From Phycisphaeraceae bacterium (GTDB lineage Bacteria > Planctomycetota > Phycisphaerae > Phycisphaerales > UBA1924): 64,000 bases of DNA. Shown piece after piece: positions 44,872 to 52,162 of the stretch. Made by a program: the position numbers and the translations under genes. Below the pieces are notes generated by a model that was not told where the DNA came from, did no database searches, and saw only the letters and a program-made list of their open reading frames with translations. Position 1 is the stretch's first letter. Each line of letters begins with the position of its first letter. Location: positions 33,160-97,159 of the forward strand of contig JAHCJI010000011.1 in the NCBI GenBank assembly GCA_026126305.1, in the 5' to 3' direction.

Positions 44872-45639
44872 ATGCCATCCAGCGTCACCAGCAAAGTCGT
44901 CCCCACCGCCACCCAGGCACTGCACGACCTCAAGGACAAGGGCATCCTCTACGATGGGTGCACCATCCACGTGGGGGGGTTCGGCCTGTGCGGCATCCCC
45001 GAGCAACTCATCATCGCCCTGCGCGACACGGGCGTGAAGGACCTGACCTGCGTCAGCAACAACGCGGGCGTGGACGACTGGGGGCTGGGCCTGCTGCTCC
45101 AGACCCGCCAGATCAGGAAGATGGTCTCCAGCTACGTGGGCGAGAACGACACCTTCGCCAAGCAATTCCTCAGCGGCGAGCTCGAGGTCGAGTTCAACCC
45201 CCAGGGCACCTTGGCAGAGAGGATCCGGGCCGGCGGCGCGGGCATCCCGGCGTTCTTCACCGCCACGGGCGCGGGCACGCAGATCGCAAAGGGCAAAGAG
45301 ACGCGCACCTTCATGCCCACACCCGCCCAGGCCCGCGTGAACAGGGACGTGTTCCAGGAACGCGAGTTCGTCATGGAGACGGGCATCTACGCCGACCTGG
45401 CCCTCGTCAAGGCCGAAACCGCCGACCCCTTCGGCAACCTCGTCTACAACAAGACCGCCCGCAACTTCAACCCCATGATGGCCACCGCCGCGGCGTACAC
45501 CATCGCCGAGGTCGACCGCGTGGTCGGCTTGGGCGAGCTCGACCCCGACGGCATCCACACGCCGGGCAACTTCGTCGACCGAGTCGTCGTCACCAAGAGC
45601 GAGAAGCGCATCGAGCAGCGGACCGTGCGCGAGGGGTGA
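44872..45639 (+). CDS. scoA: 3-oxoacid CoA-transferase subunit A (ScoA type)
   Basis: A 255-residue protein with GCTIHVGGFGLCGIPEQLI near the N-terminus, the oxyanion/CoA-binding loop of subunit A. LTCVSNNAGVDDWGLGLLL, SYVGENDTFAKQFLSGELEV and NPQGTLAERIRAGGAGIPAFFTATGAGT follow, all standard for ScoA/AtoD. The catalytic Glu of this class lies in subunit B, which is not encoded downstream; the next gene is convergent rplI. Either the B gene is elsewhere or this subunit is a remnant. The ATG follows GAGGG. Confidence 0.9.
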   Translation: MPSSVTSKVVPTATQALHDLKDKGILYDGCTIHVGGFGLCGIPEQLIIALRDTGVKDLTCVSNNAGVDDWGLGLLLQTRQIRKMVSSYVGENDTFAKQFLSGELEVEFNPQGTLAERIRAGGAGIPAFFTATGAGTQIAKGKETRTFMPTPAQARVNRDVFQEREFVMETGIYADLALVKAETADPFGNLVYNKTARNFNPMMATAAAYTIAEVDRVVGLGELDPDGIHTPGNFVDRVVVTKSEKRIEQRTVREG

Positions 45640-45651
45640 AGAGATCTATTG

Positions 45652-45724
45652 AACGCAGAGATCGCATAGGCCGCAGAGAGGGTCCGGATCGAACCCCCTC
45701 TGCGGCCTTTGCGACCTCTGCGTT
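45652..45724. terminator. Long imperfect palindrome between convergent scoA and rplI
   Basis: AACGCAGAG/CTCTGCGTT (9 bp) forms the outer stem, TCGC/GCGA a middle stem and GGCCGCAGAG/CTCTGCGGCC (10 bp) an inner stem. The loop contains TCCGGA. It starts 13 bp after the scoA stop and ends 15 bp before the rplI stop. It probably terminates transcription from both sides. This type of palindrome is also known as a dispersed intergenic repeat in other bacteria. Confidence 0.7.
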
Positions 45725-45738
45725 GAGAATCTTCTTGC

Positions 45739-46335
45739 TTACGCCTGCGGCTGGGTTGCCTCTGTGGCGGGCGTCTGCTGCTCGCCCTTGGCCCTGCGGC
45801 CCCCCTTCTTGCCGCCCGGCTCGATGAGGTTGCCCTCGTTGTCGAACTCCATCTCCTCGCGATCATCGGCCTCGATCGTGCGATCGGGTTCGACGAAGAC
45901 ACGGATGTGGCTTTCCAGGTCGCTGGCGAACTTCAAGAGCACGTCGTAGCTGTCGATGCGCTTTATCGCAAACGGCAGCCGCACCTCGCGGGGCTTCACG
46001 TCAAAGCCCAGCGTCTGGAGGGCCTTAGACACGTCCTGCTGAGTCACCGCGCCATACAGCACGCCTTGATCGTTGCAGGCCCGCACCATCGTGATCTCCT
46101 GCCCGTCGAGCTTCTTGGCCATCTCCTCGCGCTTGGAACGCGTGGCGGCCACTTCCTTCTCGGCCACGGCCCGCCGGGCGGCCAGCTGCGCGATGAGTTC
46201 CTTGTCGGGTGCCGTCGCCAGCTCGCGCGGCAGCAGGAAGTTGCGGGCATACCCCGCCCGAACCTTCACCACGTCGCCCACGATGCCCAGGTTGTCCACG
46301 TTCTCAAGCAGCAGCAGGGTAATGTCACGAGCCAT
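45739..46335 (-). CDS. rplI: 50S ribosomal protein L9 (bL9)
   Basis: A 198-residue protein. The N-terminal domain has ITLLLLENVDNLGIVGDVVKVRAGYARNFLLPRELA (cited as LGIVGDVVKVRAGYARNFL), the bL9 signature. A long connecting helix and the C-terminal domain (GVLYGAVTQQDVSKALQTLG) follow. The last ~50 residues are an acidic then basic tail (EGNLIEPGGKKGGRRAKGEQ) not present in E. coli L9 (149 residues). The ATG at 46335 follows GGAGCGAAGGAC. It usually lies near rpsF/rpsR, which are absent here. Confidence 0.94.
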   Translation of the reverse strand: MARDITLLLLENVDNLGIVGDVVKVRAGYARNFLLPRELATAPDKELIAQLAARRAVAEKEVAATRSKREEMAKKLDGQEITMVRACNDQGVLYGAVTQQDVSKALQTLGFDVKPREVRLPFAIKRIDSYDVLLKFASDLESHIRVFVEPDRTIEADDREEMEFDNEGNLIEPGGKKGGRRAKGEQQTPATEATQPQA

Positions 46336-46506
46336 GGTCGCTGTCCTTCGCTCCGGCCGGGCCGGCAAGAAGTTCAGGAGCGGACAGCCCGGACGCGAAA
46401 CGCCCAAGCGGACACCGCCCCAACGAAAGCCCCGGAGAACGGCCCCCGGGCGAACGCAAAGCCTAGGCCGGCAGATCCAAACGATACAAGCGTGTTCAGA
46501 GATCAA

Positions 46507-47532
46507 TCATGCGACCGAACGGTGCCTCCAACATACCACACAGAACCCTGCTATGACGGCCGTGGCAACCCCCGGTGCTGGCACGACGCTGGCGATACGG
46601 AAACCATGTGGCTCCCACAGGCCAAGTGTAATGTCGTCGAGTCGATCAGAACTCAAAAACCCGAAGGGGTCGATCGTCTGCGAACCGACCAGGATGCGAG
46701 TACGGTCGTCGAAGCCCTGGTCGAGCACGGACTCGGTCCATTCCATCGCGCCGCCCGATGTATCCAGCAGCCCCCAAGGCCCGTCCGTACCCGGAAACGA
46801 GCCCGCGTGAAAAGCGAACCAGAACTCCGGCGGCGTCTGCCCCACGCCCGTCTCGGCCCCGGGCTCTCCGGGCATGCCGCTGACCAGCGGGTCGTCGCTC
46901 GCGCCGGGAAAATACCAGTAGCCTTCCTGATCTTCGCCGTACCGATTCGGATCGTAATGGGCCGCCTTGGTCCACTCGTCGAATGTCGGCAGGAAGAACC
47001 TCGATCCGGGCGAGCGCTCGAGTTGGTCGGTGCGCTTGCCCGTCACCGGGTCGATGCCGAAGGTGCTCGTGTCGTACACGCCACGCTCGAAATCTTCCAG
47101 CCGAGTGCCCTTGTCGTTGTGCAGCCAGTTGACGTACCGTGCGGCGAACTCCCAGGACGGGTTCGCCGGGGCCTGCTCGGCACCTGAAAAAATTCGGAGG
47201 ATAGCATGTCCATGCGGATCGAAGCCATCATTAAAAATACCTGAACCCGCCATGAAGAAAGTGCTGCGATGCCCAGGTAGTTTGGTATAAACATTCAAGA
47301 ACTCCAGGTATTGTGTGTTGGTCACCTCCGTCCGCGTGATGCGAAACTCATAATCCACGCCGCCGAAGGTGCCGAAGCGGTCGAAGCGCCACAACGGTGC
47401 CTCGGCGGGCGTCACGCCCCGGTTGCCCGGCGCCCCGATGGTCACGAAGTCGTGCCCATAGTCGGGCGGCACGGTCTGGGCGAGGCACGCCGACGCGAGG
47501 GTCAACCCGAACCAAACAGCCGTTCGCATCAT
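46507..47532 (-). CDS. Secreted FGE/SUMF1-domain protein with PEP-CTERM-like tail
   Basis: A 341-residue protein with an N-terminal signal peptide (TAVWFGLTLASACLAQ). A formylglycine-generating-enzyme-like fold follows: EFRITRTEVTNTQYLEFLN, RFFLPTFDEWTKAAHYDP, GLLDTSGGAMEWTES, EPHGFRIAS. The two catalytic Cys residues of true FGE are not seen, so it is probably a non-catalytic C-type-lectin-like member. The C-terminus VPAPGVATAVIAGFCVVCWRHRSVA resembles a PEP-CTERM/VPAPG sorting signal (short motif, hydrophobic helix, basic end). The ATG at 47532 has GAGGAGG upstream. Surface location is inferred. Confidence 0.8.
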   Translation of the reverse strand: MMRTAVWFGLTLASACLAQTVPPDYGHDFVTIGAPGNRGVTPAEAPLWRFDRFGTFGGVDYEFRITRTEVTNTQYLEFLNVYTKLPGHRSTFFMAGSGIFNDGFDPHGHAILRIFSGAEQAPANPSWEFAARYVNWLHNDKGTRLEDFERGVYDTSTFGIDPVTGKRTDQLERSPGSRFFLPTFDEWTKAAHYDPNRYGEDQEGYWYFPGASDDPLVSGMPGEPGAETGVGQTPPEFWFAFHAGSFPGTDGPWGLLDTSGGAMEWTESVLDQGFDDRTRILVGSQTIDPFGFLSSDRLDDITLGLWEPHGFRIASVVPAPGVATAVIAGFCVVCWRHRSVA

Positions 47533-47606
47533 GGAATCCTCCTCAAAAGAAAAGCACCAACCCGCATCGGTTGGTGCCCGCGCCACATGCCAGTTTTCTG
47601 GAAACC

Positions 47607-48071
47607 CTACCGCTTGTCGCGCTCGCGGATCAGCCGCAGTTGCAGCTTGGCCCGCTCCATCTGCCGGCTGATGCGCTCCTGCTCGGCGATGGGGTCGGGG
47701 TGGTCCTTGGGCACGCGGCGGGCCTGGGCCTCGGCCAGTTCGGCCTTGGCGTCCTGCTCGTCGAGTTCCTCGGGCGCTTTGGCGCTGCTGGCCAGCACGC
47801 GGATGGTGTTGTTCGACACCTGCACGAACCCGTCCTCAACCAGGAACACCTTCTGCTGGCGGTCGCTGATCTTGAGCGTCAGCAGTCCAAAGCCCAGCTT
47901 GGCCACGATGGGCGCACGGCCCGGCAGCACGCCCAGTTGCCCGTCATGAGCGGGGATCGACGCGTACACCACCGGCTCGTTGGCGATCACGCCGTCGGGG
48001 GTGATGACCTTGCAGGTCAGGCTCTTGCTCGAGGCTTGGCTGGCGGTGGCGGCGGTGGCGGCGGTGCTCAT
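47607..48071 (-). CDS. atpC: ATP synthase F1 epsilon subunit AtpC
   Basis: A 154-residue protein. The beta-sandwich domain reads LTCKVITPDGVIANEPVVYASIPAHDGQLGVLPGRAPIVAKLGFG, cited as PAHDGQLGVLPGRAPIVAKL, the hallmark of the epsilon subunit. It continues FLVEDGFVQVSNNTIRVLA. The C-terminal helical hairpin is replaced by an acidic/basic helix. No atpD or other ATP synthase gene is adjacent, and atpG lies 6.8 kb away on the other strand. The N-terminus (MSTAATAATASQASS) is an unusual Ala/Thr/Ser extension. Confidence 0.9.
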   Translation of the reverse strand: MSTAATAATASQASSKSLTCKVITPDGVIANEPVVYASIPAHDGQLGVLPGRAPIVAKLGFGLLTLKISDRQQKVFLVEDGFVQVSNNTIRVLASSAKAPEELDEQDAKAELAEAQARRVPKDHPDPIAEQERISRQMERAKLQLRLIRERDKR

Positions 48072-48160
48072 GGGCGCACGGGGCTCCGATTCGGGGGGCT
48101 CGGGAGGGCCTGCCAGAGGGGACAGGCCGGGGCCGCGATGGTAGCGCCATACGCTGGGCC

Positions 48161-49132
48161 ATGCCCGCCCCACGCAAGGCCGCACTCGTTCTGGCGCTGC
48201 TGCTGGCCCTCACGGCCCTGGCGCTGGCCCTGCGGCTGCTGATCGAGCCCGGCGGGCAGCTGGCGTGGCCCGCCTCGCGGCACACCCTGGGCATCCGCCT
48301 CGACCGGGCCCTGGCGGGCATCATCGTGGGCACGGCCCTGGGGGCGGCGGGCGTGGCGCTCCAGGCCATGCTGCGAAACCCCCTGGCCTCGCCCGACCTG
48401 CTGGGCATGTCCGCCGGCGCGGTCCTGGCCGTCACGCTGGCAAGGGCCACGGGCCTGACGCGTTCTGTCGGCCTGCCCGACGAGCTGGCCGCCCTGCTGG
48501 GGGCCATGGCCGCCCTGGGCCTGGTCATGCTCCTGGGCCGTCGCCGCGGGCAGATGGAGCCGGTGACCCTCGTGCTGGTGGGCGTGGCGCTGGCCATCGG
48601 CATGGGCTCATTGGCCAGCGCCGTGCGGGCCATCATGCCCCCCAGCGCCCGGCCCGAGGGCGTGTGGTTCTATGGCACGCTGGTCGACGGCACGCCCCAC
48701 GCGCGCCTGGCCCTGGCCGGGGTGCTGGCCCTGGCGGGCGTGGCCTGGGTGGCACGGCGGGGGCGAGCCCTCGACGCCGCGGCCATGGGCGAGGACGAGG
48801 CCCGCAGCGCGGGCGTGCCCCTGGGCCGGCTGAGGCTGGAGATGGTGCTGGTGGCCGGCGTGCTCACCGCCGTGGCCGTCGTGCTGGCCGGGCCCATCGC
48901 CTTCCTGGGGCTGGTCTGCCCACACCTCGTGCGGATGCTCATGGGCCCAAGGCACGGGCCCTTGGTGGTGGGGGCGGCCCTGGCCGGCGCGGCGCTCATG
49001 CTCACCAGCGACAGCCTGGCAAGGGCCCTGCCCCTGGAGACCGGCCGCCTGCCCACGGGCGTGGTGGTGGCGCTGCTGGCGGCGCCGGCCCTGATCCTGG
49101 TCCTGCGTTCGCAGGCCAGCCGGCCCGGCTGA
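48161..49132 (+). CDS. FecCD-type iron/cobalamin ABC transporter permease
   Basis: A 323-residue, very hydrophobic protein with ~9-10 helices. GTALGAAGVALQAMLRNPLASPDLLGMSAGAVLA is the FecCD/BtuC signature, cited as QAMLRNPLASPDLLGMSAGA. The cytoplasmic coupling region before GPIAFLGLVCPHLVRMLMGP is also diagnostic. Its substrate (siderophore, heme or B12) cannot be told. No ATPase or binding protein lies beside it, so it is an orphan permease here. The ATG is 90 bp from the divergent atpC start, with CATACG as a possible -10 box 7 nt upstream. Confidence 0.88.
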   Translation: MPAPRKAALVLALLLALTALALALRLLIEPGGQLAWPASRHTLGIRLDRALAGIIVGTALGAAGVALQAMLRNPLASPDLLGMSAGAVLAVTLARATGLTRSVGLPDELAALLGAMAALGLVMLLGRRRGQMEPVTLVLVGVALAIGMGSLASAVRAIMPPSARPEGVWFYGTLVDGTPHARLALAGVLALAGVAWVARRGRALDAAAMGEDEARSAGVPLGRLRLEMVLVAGVLTAVAVVLAGPIAFLGLVCPHLVRMLMGPRHGPLVVGAALAGAALMLTSDSLARALPLETGRLPTGVVVALLAAPALILVLRSQASRPG

Positions 49133-49163
49133 AGGGGCAAAACGGGCATCGGCCATCGCGAGC

Positions 49164-49228
49164 GCCCCCAACCCCCCCAACCCCCACAACCCCCACACCC
49201 CCCTACCCCCACACCCCCCAACCCCATA
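49164..49228. repeat. C-rich low-complexity tract (G-rich on the minus strand)
   Basis: Runs of 4-8 C separated by AA, ACA or TA cover ~65 bp directly after the permease gene. The minus strand has more than four G-runs at short spacing, so a G-quadruplex is possible. Similar G-rich tracts encode the N-termini of fabG and fumarylacetoacetase. Confidence 0.8.
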
Positions 49229-49304
49229 ACCCACACACACCCGAACACGCCCACCGCAGGTGTTCGCGGACCCGCGGCGGCATGTTGCTGGCCCGCAACG
49301 CGCC

Positions 49305-49619
49305 GATGTGGACCCGCAGCGGCGCGTTGTGGATCCGCAGCGGCGCGATGTGGATCCACAGCGGCGCGTTGTGGATCCACAGCGGCTCGTTGTGGATCCG
49401 CAGCGGCGCGTTGTGGATCCACAGCGGCGCGTTGTGGATCCACAGCGGCGCGTTGTGGATCCGCAGTGCCGCGATGTGGATCCGCAGCGGCGCGTTGTGG
49501 ATCCACAACGGCCGATGTTTTCGCCGCGGCGGCCCATGTTTTGTCCGCGGCGGGCCATGTTTCGTCCGCGGCGGGCCATGTTTTGTCCGCGGCGGGCCAT
49601 GTTTCGTCCGCGGCGGCCG
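49305..49619. repeat. 21-bp tandem array, 15 copies in two subfamilies
   Basis: Ten units of the form GTTGTGGATCC(G/A)CAGCGG plus 3 nt run from 49305 to 49514. Five units starting ATGTTTT/ATGTTTC with CCGCGGCGG run from 49515 to 49619, all at exact 21-bp steps. Degenerate units may extend left to ~49260. The array and the C-rich tract fill the 599-bp gap 49133-49731; 49620-49731 shows nothing else. Several frames stay open through it, but no frame is favoured by substitution pattern. It is not a CRISPR: units abut without spacers. Confidence 0.9.
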
Positions 49620-49731
49620 CTCCGGCCTCCCAGGGCCGTTTCCATATCCGGACGCGGCCGCGCGGCGGTGATCGGACCATCTTTGCCACGTGCGAAACCG
49701 CCGGTGATGGGTGCGGACGGGCCGGGGTGAG

Positions 49732-50037
49732 TCAGCAGCGGAACGCGGTCGGATCGATGGATAGTTTTCGGATCTTGGACCGCGGCGTGTTCGGGTTGAC
49801 TCCCAGCACCCGTGCGGCCCCGCCCTTGCCACCCACGCGCCCACGCGGCCGCCGCAACGCCGACTCGATGGCGTGCCGCACGGCCTTTTCGAGCGGGCCC
49901 CGTGCGGCGACCATGGCCACGCGGGGCATGATGGGCTCCAGCCCGCCTTGGACACCGATGATCGGCTCGGCCAGCGACGAGCGGCCCGCCGCTGGCCGAA
50001 CCGAAAGCCGGGCCCACCCGCGCGTCGGCCTTGGCAA
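49732..50037 (-). pseudogene. Scar of a sigma-54 activator gene, AAA+ core deleted, HTH retained
   Basis: The 101-codon frame (TTG start) joins two parts. IIGVQGGLEPIMPRVAMVAA resembles the first strand and helix of NtrC/FhlA-type AAA+ domains (IVGxxxGLRxVMxxVxxVA). LEKAVRHAIESALRRPRGRVGGKGGAARVLGVNPNTPRSKIRKL is a full Fis-type helix-turn-helix with GRVxGxxGAAxxLGVNPxTLRSxIRKL, cited here in parts. The Walker A, GAFTGA and Walker B segments between them are missing. It reads as an in-frame deletion product. It may be a dead gene, or a small DNA-binding protein if translated. The stop lies after the terminal FRC. Confidence 0.55.
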
Positions 50038-50046
50038 ACTGGGCCT

Positions 50047-52017
50047 TTACCGCCCGGTGGCATCCAGGTAGGCGTTCTGGAAGAGTGTCGCGTCCGCCGC
50101 GTCGACCACGCCGTCGCCGTTGAAATCAACTCGGCGGGCCTCCTGGTCGAAGAGTTCGCGGAACAGCAGGAGGTCGTACGCATCGATTTTCTCATCATCG
50201 TCAAGATCGATGATGCCCAGTGACTGGGTGCAACTGACATTATCGTACATCGAGCGGAAGATCCAAACGTCGCGCGTGGGCGTGGGGTCGAGCGTCGGGT
50301 CGTCGTGGACCAGCGTGTGGGTGGACCAGTAGAAGCACGGGTCGAACGCGTCGGCCTGCGCGTCGGCGATGTTGGCCCACATGCCCAGATTGGGGAAAGC
50401 GGCCGTGTTCTCATCATACGAAAGGTTCGGCCCGGCCTGCATCGATACTGGAGCGCCGGCGAGGCCTGTATACGAATTGTTCAGGCGCGCGCGGCGGACC
50501 TGGGGCCAGGTCTGCGCGTCCGAGTAGGTGTACTCGATGAAGGCCACGCCCTGGCGGTTGACCACGATGGTCGGGTGGTAGCTGTCGCCGCCCGATTCGA
50601 GGCGGCCCGCGGCGACGATCTGGGGCCGCCAGAGGCTCGACGGCGCGGGCGTCGAATGGAAGTTGGGCAGGTCGGGGTTGATGACGTACCACTGCGCCAC
50701 CCAGCGGTCCTCGGTCGCCGGCCGCACGGCGTGGACGGCGAAGATGCGCAGCTGCCCGCCCTGGGGGCCGTTGTCCCGGGCCAGCACGGCCGAGTGGAAG
50801 TACGTGCCCTGCGCGGCGGGGCCCCAGTCGGGATCGGGCGTCTTGGGAAGCGTCACGGGGACGGGATGATCGCCAAACTCGTTGGTGGACCGGTAGTGCA
50901 GGGATGGGCTGAGGGGGATGTCCAAGAGTTCCGACCCCGATGCATTGACCCGCTGCTGGAGCGTCCACTCTTGGCCGGAACCGGCGGCGGCGTCGTAGAA
51001 GAGGCCCTTGAGCCGGATGTCATGCATCACGGCGTCGGGCGAACCCGGCAGGGGCGTGCTGATGATGAACGTGGCGTTGCGGGTGAACGTGAAGTTCTGC
51101 GTCTGCTCGTAGGGCTCTTGCACCACCCAGCCGTGGATGGAGTCGTCGGGCCTGATAAACTCGCTCTCAGTCGTGAAGGGCCGGATGACGGTGATGTCGC
51201 CCGGCTGCGGCTGGTCGCCGTCGAGGATCGACTTGGTGCCGTTGTCGTGCTGGTAGGGGATGATGTAGACGTGCTGGGACGTGCTCGCGCTGACTTCCGG
51301 GGCGTCGCCGCCGGGGAAGACCGGCGGGCTCGAGCAACCGTCCGGTGTGCGACCGTTGACCGCCACGATCATCGCGCCGCTGCGGTCGTCAAGCTCGCCC
51401 GTGCGCGTGTGGAAGCCGATGGACGGCATCCGGGCCGTGTTCTCGATGGGAGCATGCGCAGTGGCCTCGTTCTTGTAAGGCTTGTATCCGAAGTCTCGAA
51501 GGTCAAAGGCCATGTTCCCGCTGGGGCCCGGTCCGGTGTAGTACCACCAGTTGTTGACGCCCAGCGAGCCGATGGCGGGCTGGTCGCGGCTCACCGACAG
51601 GTGCAGGAAGGCGGCGGCGCCGCAGGGATCGACGGCCAGCGTGTTGAAACCCATCTTGGCTTCGAGATAGGCCGCCACGAGCCGGTTGTGGACCGGGTCG
51701 TGGTGGGCCCGCGGGTCGATGAGCACCCGGTCCTCGGCCTCGGTGAGGCTGAACGGGAAGCCCATGGCGCCGACGGGCTGGAAGTCGAGTTGGGTTCCGT
51801 TCTTGTTGAAGAGCGCGAGGTATCGCGTGCCGGCGGCCACCACCGCCACCTCGCCCACGCCCACCGCGGGCGAGGTGGGGCGGGCCTCTTCGTCGAACTG
51901 CGTGCCGTCGTGGGTCTGCTCATAGAGCAGGACCTGGGCCCGGGCCAGCGAGACGCCCATCGCCACCCCACAGACGCCCAGAACGGTCACGATGCGGGTC
52001 TTCCCTCGACTCGCCAT
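50047..52017 (-). CDS. Secreted beta-rich protein with C-terminal dockerin-like repeats (intact paralog)
   Basis: A 656-residue protein. Signal peptide MASRGKTRIVTVLGVCGVAM followed by GVSLARAQ. A long beta-rich body contains AVVAAGTRYLALFNKNGTQLDF and RAHHDPVHNRLVAAYLEAKMGF, a pattern like HDPxxxRWV of secreted propeller proteins. EWTLQQRV and FIEYTYSDAQTWPQVRRARL follow. The C-terminus carries two EF-hand/dockerin loops, DLDDDEKIDAYDLLLF and DFNGDGVVDAADATLF, and ends DATGR. The ATG at 52017 has AAGGAG 7 nt upstream, the same site as in the broken paralog at 34739. Function unknown, probably cell-surface. Confidence 0.85.
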   Translation of the reverse strand: MASRGKTRIVTVLGVCGVAMGVSLARAQVLLYEQTHDGTQFDEEARPTSPAVGVGEVAVVAAGTRYLALFNKNGTQLDFQPVGAMGFPFSLTEAEDRVLIDPRAHHDPVHNRLVAAYLEAKMGFNTLAVDPCGAAAFLHLSVSRDQPAIGSLGVNNWWYYTGPGPSGNMAFDLRDFGYKPYKNEATAHAPIENTARMPSIGFHTRTGELDDRSGAMIVAVNGRTPDGCSSPPVFPGGDAPEVSASTSQHVYIIPYQHDNGTKSILDGDQPQPGDITVIRPFTTESEFIRPDDSIHGWVVQEPYEQTQNFTFTRNATFIISTPLPGSPDAVMHDIRLKGLFYDAAAGSGQEWTLQQRVNASGSELLDIPLSPSLHYRSTNEFGDHPVPVTLPKTPDPDWGPAAQGTYFHSAVLARDNGPQGGQLRIFAVHAVRPATEDRWVAQWYVINPDLPNFHSTPAPSSLWRPQIVAAGRLESGGDSYHPTIVVNRQGVAFIEYTYSDAQTWPQVRRARLNNSYTGLAGAPVSMQAGPNLSYDENTAAFPNLGMWANIADAQADAFDPCFYWSTHTLVHDDPTLDPTPTRDVWIFRSMYDNVSCTQSLGIIDLDDDEKIDAYDLLLFRELFDQEARRVDFNGDGVVDAADATLFQNAYLDATGR

Positions 52018-52058
52018 GGTGATGCTCCTTGTTTGCTTGAGGATGCTCGTGTTCGTAC

Positions 52059-52089
52059 AGGATACAGATGGATCGGCGGAATGTTTCAA
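52059..52089 (-). promoter_or_regulatory. Possible sigma-70 promoter of the 50047-52017 gene
   Basis: On the minus strand, TTGAAA (52084-52089) and TATCCT (52059-52064) with a 19-bp spacer, giving a leader of ~35 nt that contains the AAGGAG site. The spacing is long, so this is tentative. Confidence 0.35.
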
Positions 52090-52127
52090 AAAAATTTCTG
52101 GGAAGGCACGATTCCGTGGCCATGGCC

Positions 52128-52156
52128 TTGTAACGGCACCCAGAATCAGGCATAAT
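52128..52156 (+). promoter_or_regulatory. Predicted leaderless promoter of the 52163-53593 gene
   Basis: TTGTAA (52128-52133), a 17-bp spacer and CATAAT (52151-52156), followed after 6 nt by the ATG at 52163. Transcription should start on or beside the ATG. The geometry matches that of the paralog at 34584 on the minus strand. Confidence 0.55.
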
Positions 52157-52162
52157 CCAGAT

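Noticed and set aside
49305..49619. Possible CRISPR array
   Set aside because: Units abut at 21 bp without unique spacers, and no cas genes are near. It is a simple tandem repeat. The same applies to 36826-37003.
49260..49730. Protein of VDPQRR heptads (+ strand) or APLRIHN heptads (- strand)
   Set aside because: Neither strand shows consistent synonymous bias, and the frame is kept open only by the 21-bp periodicity.
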